Source: SG8-4 sp964598225
GTDB lineage: Bacteria > Planctomycetota > Phycisphaerae > Sedimentisphaerales > Anaerobacaceae
NCBI GenBank assembly: GCA_964598225.1
Contig: CAZRBG010000076.1
Span: 1 to 22,291, forward strand
Length of the DNA stretch: 22,291 nt
Reading direction: 5' to 3'
Translations under genes and position numbers: made by a program
Shown here: positions 14,894-21,632 of the stretch, in pieces
Position numbering within the stretch: position 1 is the first letter of the stretch
Layout: each line of letters starts with the position of its first letter
Notes under the pieces: model-generated
Seen by the model: only the letters and a program-made list of their open reading frames with translations
The model's database searches: none
Told to the model about the DNA's origin: nothing

Positions 14894-16630
14894 ATGGCTC
14901 ATCAAAGCGAACAGTGTAAATCCCTACAAATGAAACAAATCAGGGTAGAGGATTTCAGTGGTCTTAACAATATTAATCCTTCCGATCCCGCTGTGTGGCT
15001 CTTCATTTTGCCATACGGTTCCTCATATGAAGAAACCAAGATTAACAAGGAGTTTCCCGACTCTTTGGAAGAGTTAATCGGCCGCGCAAATGACCAAACA
15101 GTAATGTGTTTCTTAGCTTCCTCAAGAACGTCAGCAGAAATGATGCGCATTTTACAGGATAAATTGCACTACAAACTATGGATTGCGGTTAAATACAAGC
15201 AGCCCATTATACAACAAGGCAATTTATCAAATAATCATTGTGCTCTCCTAATTCTCACTAAGTACAAGGAAAACCTGAAACATACCAAGACCAGAATTGC
15301 TTACACCTACTGTCCTGCCTGCGATAAAACAACAAAAGACTACGGAGGGAAGAAACACACTTACCATGAATATGGAACGCTCATGTCTGACATTTGGAGG
15401 GATATTGCAGTAAATCCGGATGTCTTTCCAAAGCCGGTGATTGATCGACTAAAGGATGTTTTTGGACTTGCTCCTTATAAAGAACTTCTTGTTGTTGACA
15501 TGCAGGCACTATTTGAATTCAAAAAAAGCGTTCCAAGTAAACGGGGATTTGATCTAAAGAGTACTGTTGGATTAGACCCCAAATTTTGCAATATACTTGC
15601 CAAGGGAAACTGTTTGGACATACTCAAAGAAATCCCTTCTAACAGCGTAGACTACTGCTTTGCGGATCCTCCGTACAACCTAAGAAAGAAATACGATAAC
15701 TGGCAAGACGATTTGGATATACACGAATATTTTCAATGGTGTGATAAGTGGTTATATGAGTTAGGGAGAATCATAAAACCTGGACATGTAGTTTCGGTCT
15801 TGAATATCCCCTTATGGGCAGCAAGGCATTACGAGTATATGCGGAAGATTCTAGATTTCCATTCGTTAATCGTTTGGGAGGGCTTGAGTTTACCTGTGAG
15901 AATGATTATGCCCGCAAACTACATTATAATGTCCTTTTCAAAAGGTAAACCGCGTCCAGTGTATGTGCACAATCGAGATGCGGCCCTCACAGTTAAAGAA
16001 TTTTACTGCGTAAGACAAAGTTGTATCAATATGCGGGAAGAAGATAAGGAACTGATCACAGATTTGTGGTGGGATATTCACAGACTAAAACACAATACTA
16101 GAAGGGTAGATCACCCTTGCCAACTCCCACCAGCCTTAATGAGGAGACTGATTTCATTGTTCACCGAAGAAGGCGAAATCGTCTTAGACCCATTCAACGG
16201 CGTTGGCACTACATCTCTTTCAGCAGCCGAACTCGGTAGAAATTATTTTGGAATCGAAGTGTCCGACTATTATCACAAGATTGCACAGCAAAGACATAAA
16301 GAATTGTCACACGGATTAGATCCTTTTAGGAAGAATCACTCTACTCCCAAAGCCAAGAATAGCCCCGTCCCAAGATTGAAACAGCAGAAATATGAAGTAT
16401 CCAAAAAAACGCTGCAATTAGAGGTGAAGAGGATTGCTAAGGAGATCGGCAGACTCCCCACAAGGCAGGAAGTGATGAAGTATGCCCGGTATCCAATACA
16501 TTACTATGATGAGTATTTTATAAGTTGGGGCGAAGTATGTGCTGCCGCAAGAACAACGGGTATGACAGAAATAAGAAACACAAAAAGCAAAGTTCGCGCC
16601 GAGGAGTATCAGCTTAGGTTGTTTCCATGA
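14894..16630 (+). CDS. Type II DNA (adenine-N6) methyltransferase, beta class, with duplicated N-terminal module
   Basis: 578-aa modification enzyme of a restriction-modification pair, predicted to methylate adenine N6 using S-adenosylmethionine. The catalytic DPPY motif (258-261) comes before the cofactor motif DPFNGVGTT (432-440), the beta-class order. The N-terminal 200 residues look like a decayed copy of the same fold: LPYG (39-42) stands where DPPY would be, and DIWRDI (166-171) matches DLWWDI (390-395). C140PAC143 could bind zinc with nearby His or Cys residues. The last 75 residues contain a helix-rich unit (about 504-555, with GRLPTRQEV and ISWGEVCAAA) like the homing-endonuclease-associated repeat, likely for DNA recognition. 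AAAAGGA lies upstream of the ATG, and the gap to the nuclease gene is four bases. Composition is AT-rich, like its partner. Confidence 0.88.
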   Translation: MAHQSEQCKSLQMKQIRVEDFSGLNNINPSDPAVWLFILPYGSSYEETKINKEFPDSLEELIGRANDQTVMCFLASSRTSAEMMRILQDKLHYKLWIAVKYKQPIIQQGNLSNNHCALLILTKYKENLKHTKTRIAYTYCPACDKTTKDYGGKKHTYHEYGTLMSDIWRDIAVNPDVFPKPVIDRLKDVFGLAPYKELLVVDMQALFEFKKSVPSKRGFDLKSTVGLDPKFCNILAKGNCLDILKEIPSNSVDYCFADPPYNLRKKYDNWQDDLDIHEYFQWCDKWLYELGRIIKPGHVVSVLNIPLWAARHYEYMRKILDFHSLIVWEGLSLPVRMIMPANYIIMSFSKGKPRPVYVHNRDAALTVKEFYCVRQSCINMREEDKELITDLWWDIHRLKHNTRRVDHPCQLPPALMRRLISLFTEEGEIVLDPFNGVGTTSLSAAELGRNYFGIEVSDYYHKIAQQRHKELSHGLDPFRKNHSTPKAKNSPVPRLKQQKYEVSKKTLQLEVKRIAKEIGRLPTRQEVMKYARYPIHYYDEYFISWGEVCAAARTTGMTEIRNTKSKVRAEEYQLRLFP

Positions 16631-16640
16631 GAAAGTAACC

Positions 16641-16676
16641 CAACTGATGTCGAGATAAACCCTAACAGATCAGTTG
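16641..16676 (+). terminator. Inverted repeat after the methyltransferase gene
   Basis: CAACTGAT and ATCAGTTG are perfect 8-base arms 20 bases apart, beginning 10 bases beyond the stop codon. The position suits a terminator for the cassette, but the loop is long and no T run follows. Confidence 0.35.
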
Positions 16677-16844
16677 CCTAATAGGATAGGACTCTCCTTT
16701 CTAATCAATACTTTCGGAGCCGCCTTATAATCCAATTCTTGAACTCATCAAAGATTTCTGCGATGCCCGATAGAATTTGGGCTATGCTCCTTATAATAAC
16801 ACCATCGAATTCTATGCGAAGTGGAGTCTTCTCTTTATTCCTCC

Positions 16845-16867
16845 GTCGCCCAGGTTGGTTGGGCGAC
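16845..16867. repeat. Strong short hairpin GTCGCCCA/TGGGCGAC
   Basis: Perfect 8-pair GC-rich stem with a seven-base loop (GGTTGGT), standing alone in AT-rich DNA. It may be a boundary element, a dispersed palindrome or a terminator stem without a T run. Confidence 0.4.
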
Positions 16868-17231
16868 ACATGCTTTCCTTGCATTTAATAAACACCTCTG
16901 GTTAAACCGCCAAAAGGATCAAAAATACGACTTCTACGCACGAAAAGCGAAGCATCAGAGTAAGGACAGTGGGCAGTTCTGTCAACATATTTTTTACATT
17001 TTTGTCGGAATCACAGAAAGGCTGGGTTAAATAGGGGTTAAATAGCCCCTAGAGTGTAGTGCATCGCACCCTCCGTATTCTTTCGTTTCTCTGAGTTCTC
17101 TGTGGCCCCAAAAATCTCTGCAACTCGTGTAATTTCGTCTAATTCAGAAATTTCTCTTGAAAACATGGCGTTAATATCGTGTAATATACATCTAACCAAT
17201 TGAATAGTGTTTGTAAATATTTAATCTATAG

Positions 17232-17248
17232 GGTGTGCACTGCACACC
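17232..17248. repeat. 17-base palindrome, copy 1
   Basis: GGTGTGCA-C-TGCACACC, a perfect dyad with 8-base arms. A second copy differing only at its two central bases lies 57 bases downstream. Either an operator pair for the gene at 17370 or members of a dispersed palindrome family. Confidence 0.5.
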
Positions 17249-17288
17249 AAAAGACCCATCCGGCCCCTTGAAAGCAGAAAAAATTTTA

Positions 17289-17305
17289 GGTGTGCGGTGC
17301 ACACC
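17289..17305. repeat. 17-base palindrome, copy 2
   Basis: GGTGTGC-GG-TGCACACC, identical to copy 1 at 15 of 17 positions. It lies 64 bases before the start codon of the gene at 17370. Confidence 0.5.
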
Positions 17306-17369
17306 ATACCAATAGCGTTAATTCGTGTTTATTGGTGAAAATTCGTGGCACAAAAGAAGGGAGAAGAAA

Positions 17370-18230
17370 ATGGCTACAGAAGCTCAAATCAACGCTAACC
17401 GGCAAAATGCACAGAAATCCACCGGGCCGAAGACGGTCGAGGGTAAGGAGGCATCGTCGCAGAATGCTTTCAGGCACGGGCTTTTCGCTAAGAAGCCCGT
17501 CGTCAGGGGTGAAAGCCGGGAGCAGTACGACCGGCATCGAGAGGCGATGCTGGCCGACTGGAATCCCGTCGGTGAGGTGGAGAACATCGTGGCCGAGAGG
17601 CTGGTCAATCTCTCGTGGCGGCTGGAGCGCGCCCAGAGGATGCAGGATCAGGCCATCGACTATCTCGGCATACGGCATTCTGGCAGTTTTGATGGCGAGC
17701 GTTTCGAGAAGCTGTATCGCAAGGCGCACGACTTGTCCCAGTCCGACGAGTTGCCGGTTGCCAGAGACCATATCCTTCTCGGACGTCTTGCCGTGGATGA
17801 CTGGTCGAGCAACCGGGTTGTCGACAGGATGATGATGTACGAACGTCGGATCGAGAGCAGCATGTACAGGGCGATGAGAGAGCTGGAGAGATTCCAGAAA
17901 GCCCGCAAAGCCGAACAGGACCAAGCCACATGTCGCGGGCGAAGGAATGCCGACGGGACTCAAGGCCGGGACGGCCTCGCCACGAACGACAATCGGGATG
18001 AACCCGCCAACCGGCGACCGGTTCCGGAGCAGGATAGTTATCGCGCAAAACAAAGCCAACCCGCTTTGTCGCAAGTGAGCGCAAGGCTTTCTGTAATAAG
18101 GTCTTATGGCGATAAGCCGCCCGCGGACACGGCGGGGAACAAAGCCAATCAAAGCCAAATCGACACGCAAGGCCGGGCTTGTTGCTCCGACAAAGGAGAG
18201 GTTGCCGCGTCCGGGTGGGCTTTGCAGTGA
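17370..18230 (+). CDS. Conserved planctomycete-type protein of unknown function
   Basis: 286-aa soluble protein with the N-terminal signature INANRQNAQKSTGPKT..EGK (about 7-26) and SSQNAFRHGLFA (about 29-40), which I associate with a widespread, uncharacterised family common in Planctomycetota. A charged, mostly helical middle follows (about 60-190, with VENIVAERLVNLSWRLERAQ and a second helix around MYRAMRELERFQKARK). From about residue 190 the sequence is polar low-complexity, with AKQSQ and NKANQSQ encoded by three copies of CAAAGCCAA. No membrane segment or catalytic motif is visible. GGGAG lies eight bases before the ATG at 17370; an upstream TTG at 17325 has no such signal. Two palindromes precede the gene. 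Function is unknown. Confidence 0.75.
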   Translation: MATEAQINANRQNAQKSTGPKTVEGKEASSQNAFRHGLFAKKPVVRGESREQYDRHREAMLADWNPVGEVENIVAERLVNLSWRLERAQRMQDQAIDYLGIRHSGSFDGERFEKLYRKAHDLSQSDELPVARDHILLGRLAVDDWSSNRVVDRMMMYERRIESSMYRAMRELERFQKARKAEQDQATCRGRRNADGTQGRDGLATNDNRDEPANRRPVPEQDSYRAKQSQPALSQVSARLSVIRSYGDKPPADTAGNKANQSQIDTQGRACCSDKGEVAASGWALQ

Positions 18231-18339
18231 CGTTTTAGGGCGAATGTCACCAACAAATGACGCGCAAGCGTTGACTCGCCGGCCGGATTGAAGCCCAAGA
18301 GGCTATCACGAACGGGCCTGTTAATGAGCTGCTGCGCTG

Positions 18340-19506
18340 TTATAAGGATTCCTGGGTTTGAGGCTGCGGGTCCGGGACGTGGCCGTATCTTTCTATCGCA
18401 TCTTGCCTGATGTAATCCATGATCGGGGCAAGATGGATTACCGGCTCGACGCGGTCCGTCCGCGGTCCGGCGCCGGAGCAGGCGACGTCGAGGATGGCGT
18501 CTGCCTCCCAGATTCGCGGCTCGATCTCGAACTTGATCTCGAAGCCGTAGTCGGCAAGAAAATCGAGGTTCGGCACGGGAAACGGCCTGGGATCGGTCCC
18601 TTCGCACTCAGCGACTCCCGGAATCAGCGTCGGGGTAACGTAGCCGTCATCGAGGCCGAGGTCGAGGTTCCTCTTCTTCATCGTGATGTAGAAATAGTCG
18701 CCCGTAAACCAATAGCCCCGCACGCTCTCGGATGCTCGCCTCGAAACGCCGGCCGGCTGCGCATCCAGTTTTCGAAGCTCTTTATCGAAAGCCAGCGTTA
18801 TCGCCTCATTATACGTGTGCCGCTCGTCCTCGAGGGCAAGCATGGCTACATGTGTGCCGAACAGGTTGGAGAAAGTCTCTTCCCAGGTGAAGGCGGACGG
18901 GTGCTCGGGTTCCAGGCCCTTGCTCTTGAAACCGAACCAGGTGACAATCTCGTGCCAGGTGACTCCGACGAAGGCGAGATACCGTCCGACGCCTGCCGCG
19001 ACCTCGTACGCGATACGTCGCTTGTCCTGCTGCGGCAACTTGTCCCAGTTTTGCGGATAGGTCAGCCGAACGAAATATCGCGAAGGCTCGTAAAGCTTGT
19101 ATGAGAACTCGGCTTCGTTGCCTTCCATTATCTCTCGATAGACCTTGGCGGCCAGAAAGACCGTCCAGTCAGTCGCCTTTCGTGCATGGCCGACATCTAT
19201 GGGGCCGGCCTTGCACGTGTATACGATGCCGTTACGTTCCGAGAGGTTGGGCCTGTACCCGTGCTGACCCAGTTGCTCCGGGCCGGAGAACACCGTGCCT
19301 AACGTCGGCGTGGGCAGATACCCCACGCGGATTCGCGGCGCAGCGCCGAGTCCGCCGCAAACAAGCTCGGCGGCCGTCCTGGAATCCGGCGCCTTAGTGC
19401 CCGCCTGATAAATATTCGCCCCAGCCCACGTCAGCGCCTCCTGACACCCGCTCGTTCCGAACAAAAGCAACGAAGAAACAATAACTACAAACCAGCGCAA
19501 CACCAT
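18340..19506 (-). CDS. Lipoprotein resembling DUF4056 proteins
   Basis: 388-aa predicted lipoprotein. The N-terminal hydrophobic segment ends in a lipobox (TSGC, Cys21). The main domain resembles DUF4056: RVGYLPTPTLGT, then LGQHGYRP, then NGIVYTCKAGPIDVGHARKATDW (about 91-113) with a His-x-Arg and a Trp, then VTWHEIVTWFG, and ETFSNLFGTHVA. The clustered His and Glu residues would suit a metal site, but no activity is established for the family that I can name. The C-terminus is Pro/Gln-rich. The start at 19506 has only a weak GGA signal. It follows the beta-barrel candidate gene on the same strand with a short terminator-like hairpin between, so the two may be separate units. Location is probably the outer membrane or periplasm. 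Confidence 0.75.
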   Translation of the reverse strand: MVLRWFVVIVSSLLLFGTSGCQEALTWAGANIYQAGTKAPDSRTAAELVCGGLGAAPRIRVGYLPTPTLGTVFSGPEQLGQHGYRPNLSERNGIVYTCKAGPIDVGHARKATDWTVFLAAKVYREIMEGNEAEFSYKLYEPSRYFVRLTYPQNWDKLPQQDKRRIAYEVAAGVGRYLAFVGVTWHEIVTWFGFKSKGLEPEHPSAFTWEETFSNLFGTHVAMLALEDERHTYNEAITLAFDKELRKLDAQPAGVSRRASESVRGYWFTGDYFYITMKKRNLDLGLDDGYVTPTLIPGVAECEGTDPRPFPVPNLDFLADYGFEIKFEIEPRIWEADAILDVACSGAGPRTDRVEPVIHLAPIMDYIRQDAIERYGHVPDPQPQTQESL

Positions 19507-19582
19507 AGAATTCCAGTTTCAGTCACAAATCAAAGACGCAGACAGCCGATTCAGATTTTTCAAACAAGATTGGAGCCGCTCG

Positions 19583-19603
19583 ATAAAAACCGAAGAACTC
19601 GGT
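19583..19603 (-). terminator. Intrinsic terminator after the beta-barrel gene
   Basis: On the minus strand ACCGA, a five-base loop GTTCT, and TCGGT are followed by TTTTAT, starting four bases after the stop codon of the gene at 19608-20276. The stem is short (five pairs), so termination may be partial. Confidence 0.45.
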
Positions 19604-19607
19604 GGTC

Positions 19608-20276
19608 TTAAAATCTATAGAACAGGCCGATGGAAAGAACGGGGTAGAACTTAAAGGCATCCAGCTCATCTTGTATCTCATCCTCTTCTTTTGCCAGATC
19701 CGCTGCCAGGGTGGACCCTGGAGTTGCTCCGGTTGCGGAAAGATCAACATCAGGAGAACCTGCAAATGCCACGCCAAGATCGGTATAGAACCCCCATCTC
19801 TTCTTGCGGCCGAGAGTGTCACCCCAGCCGATTCCCACATACGGTGCAAGATCGTCGATTTCCGCGGTGCCCGACAAGATGCCAACCTCCGCAGGTGTGT
19901 ATTCGTTATCGCCAATATCCAGGTTTTCGTCCAGTTCTGCATCCAGATCGAGCTCGTGATCCAGCGACACGACGCCACCACTGACACGGAAAGAACCGTC
20001 GAAGACATACCAGTCAACCAGCGCCGAATATGAAGAAAAATCCAAACCGATATCGTATTCATTATCTTCTATGTCGCCATCGAAATCAAAGTCGAGGGTA
20101 TTGAGACCGACTCTTGCATTAACGTTTTGAGAGACTCCTGTGGTAAGCTCGCCGCCCAATCCCAAAGTGCCTGTCTTTCCGGAGATTGCGAGTCCTCCCC
20201 AATCGGCACATCCGGCTCCACCAGAAAGCAGAACAACCAAAACCAACAAGAGAATTGCAGTAAATTTCTTATCCAT
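19608..20276 (-). CDS. Putative outer-membrane beta-barrel protein
   Basis: 222-aa exported protein. A basic start (MDKK), a long hydrophobic stretch, and SGGAGC-ADWGG give a signal peptide; the Cys23 site could also be read as a lipobox. The mature part shows alternating strands rich in Gly and aromatics (ISGKTGTLGLGGELT, DFSSYSALVDWYVF, GSFRVSGGV, LAPYVGIGWGD, WGFYTDLGVAF) and ends LSIGLFYRF, with the terminal Phe typical of barrels assembled by the Bam machinery. Acidic loops (EDNEYD, DAELDENLDIGDNEY) may bind cations or face outward. GGGAG lies six bases before the ATG. It shares a strand with the DUF4056-like lipoprotein gene downstream. Specific function is unknown. Confidence 0.75.
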   Translation of the reverse strand: MDKKFTAILLLVLVVLLSGGAGCADWGGLAISGKTGTLGLGGELTTGVSQNVNARVGLNTLDFDFDGDIEDNEYDIGLDFSSYSALVDWYVFDGSFRVSGGVVSLDHELDLDAELDENLDIGDNEYTPAEVGILSGTAEIDDLAPYVGIGWGDTLGRKKRWGFYTDLGVAFAGSPDVDLSATGATPGSTLAADLAKEEDEIQDELDAFKFYPVLSIGLFYRF

Positions 20277-20523
20277 AGTGCTCCCTTTCTTTCTCTGAAT
20301 CAGCGTGGCATGCTGTATATATCAGCCTTGTTATTGACAGTCAAGTGAAAAAACAGGTCTTTCCGAATAGTGGCAAAAAATACGTAGTTACCTCAATTAT
20401 TTGTTGAAACTCCGAAACGTGGCTATTATGATTCTCGATGAAGAAAATCGGCCTGCAGCAGGAACAAATGCTATATTCGTCACTGAAATTTTGAACTGCA
20501 AAGAAGATTTAGGAGTCAGAGTA

Positions 20524-20949
20524 ATGAACAAATTGCACTTGTTAATGGGCTTACTGGCTGTAGGTATATGTTCAGGCTGTCACTCCGACATTGTTGTAAC
20601 GAACCGGCTGAAGATGCTCGAGCACAAGTGTGTTCACGTCTCGGCCATTCAGAGCGAGGATCCGCATGTAGGTCAGGTGATCAAGGAGGTCCTCGTAAAA
20701 GAGTTCGTAAGAAAGGGCGTTGACCTGTGCGATCGCGACATGGCTAACGTTTTTGTGACCGGCACAACTTTTCTGACGGTGAGAGCCCCATCAAAGCGTA
20801 GTCAGCAGGCTATCGAAAGCGTTACCGTGGAAGCAAGGGACAAGGACGGAGAAATACTATTATCGGCTTCCTATGATAATAAAGAACAATACACTGCGAG
20901 CAGGCTTGGCAAGGAATTCGGCAAGGCTTTAGCCGACAAGCTCAAGTAG
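20524..20949 (+). CDS. Small putative lipoprotein
   Basis: 141-aa predicted lipoprotein: signal with LLAVGICSGC, lipidated Cys19. The mature part begins with strand-like segments (CVHVSAIQSEDP), then a helix (HVGQVIKEVLVKEFVRKGV), then FVTGTTFLTVRAP, SVTVEARDKDGEILLSASYD and a final helix (SRLGKEFGKALADKLK). This helix-strand plan is seen in many small envelope lipoproteins that sense or bridge the outer membrane, but no family is certain. AGGAG lies eight bases before the ATG at 20524; the frame stays open upstream to 20401 without a signal. It diverges from the beta-barrel gene. Confidence 0.7.
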   Translation: MNKLHLLMGLLAVGICSGCHSDIVVTNRLKMLEHKCVHVSAIQSEDPHVGQVIKEVLVKEFVRKGVDLCDRDMANVFVTGTTFLTVRAPSKRSQQAIESVTVEARDKDGEILLSASYDNKEQYTASRLGKEFGKALADKLK

Positions 20950-21140
20950 AATTCCGTACCGATTACAGTTCGCTTGCGGTGTTTTGACTGCGCATAGGTT
21001 CTGTTTAAGCACTCGGAAGGCAATAACACGGGAACAACAACGCCGGTAGCTGTGGGGCAACCGTGTTGGCTTTAACGAAGATTATCGCTGCAAGACAGAG
21101 AACAAATGACGCCGTTCATTTGAAAGAAGGAGATATCCCT

Positions 21141-21632
21141 ATGAGAACGACCTGTTTCCTATTCATAGCAGTCAGCGTCACTTGTGCAATCAGCGGCTGT
21201 GGCTCTGAGATCAGTCCCGAACTCAGTATGGCGAGACAAAGAAAGTACGGTCGGCTGGGGATCATCTGTGCGCCGAAGCTGGACGCAAATCCGGCCTACG
21301 CGTCTATGATACTCAAGCAAGCCGACAGCATGAGCGCGCACCTGAGGTTTCTTGAAAAGGTGGATTGTCTTTCAGATGTACCGGTTGACACAACGTCGGC
21401 ACCTCCGATTGTCGATGTAAATGACGTGAGTGATTATGATGCTCTTGTGTCACTGGTGTATTATTATGATGAGGGCCATGTTTACCTTGATTTTTATATG
21501 ACGGATATCCTCACAAATGAGCAGATATGGTATCATCAGTTCGATTCGCCGGATCCGGCAATAAAAGAGAGGTTGCTCGCCGACGGCCTTTCGGTGCCCG
21601 CCGTTATTAAGAAACGATTCTATGGCCTTTAG
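21141..21632 (+). CDS. Small putative lipoprotein
   Basis: 163-aa predicted lipoprotein with a lipobox ending at Cys20 (CAISGC). The mature part contains RKYGRLGIICAPKLDANP, SDYDALVSLVYYYDEGHVYLDFYMTDILTNEQIWYHQFDSPDP and a basic helical end. The alternation of strands, with DILTNEQIWYH, resembles small periplasmic alpha/beta proteins that report on envelope components, but no family was recognised. The start is clear: AAGGAGATAT five bases before the ATG at 21141, with an upstream in-frame TTG at 21063 lacking any such signal. It follows the lipoprotein at 20524 by 191 bases on the same strand. Confidence 0.7.
   Translation: MRTTCFLFIAVSVTCAISGCGSEISPELSMARQRKYGRLGIICAPKLDANPAYASMILKQADSMSAHLRFLEKVDCLSDVPVDTTSAPPIVDVNDVSDYDALVSLVYYYDEGHVYLDFYMTDILTNEQIWYHQFDSPDPAIKERLLADGLSVPAVIKKRFYGL

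Larger units (their letters stand above)
16631..17369. other. Intergenic region after the restriction-modification cassette
   Basis: No gene is supported. It holds an 8-base inverted repeat just after the methyltransferase (16641-16676), a strong short hairpin (16845-16867), AT-rich sequence, two related 17-base palindromes (17232-17248 and 17289-17305), and the GGGAG ribosome binding site of the gene at 17370. An open frame at 16821-17030 crosses the hairpin but has no ribosome binding site or recognisable motif. Confidence 0.5.

Noticed and set aside
16821..17030. 69-codon plus-strand frame after the methyltransferase
   Set aside because: It runs through a perfect hairpin, has no ribosome binding site, and shows no motif.
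18358..19104. 248-codon plus-strand frame
   Set aside because: Antisense to the DUF4056-like lipoprotein, whose lipobox and family motifs make it the real gene.
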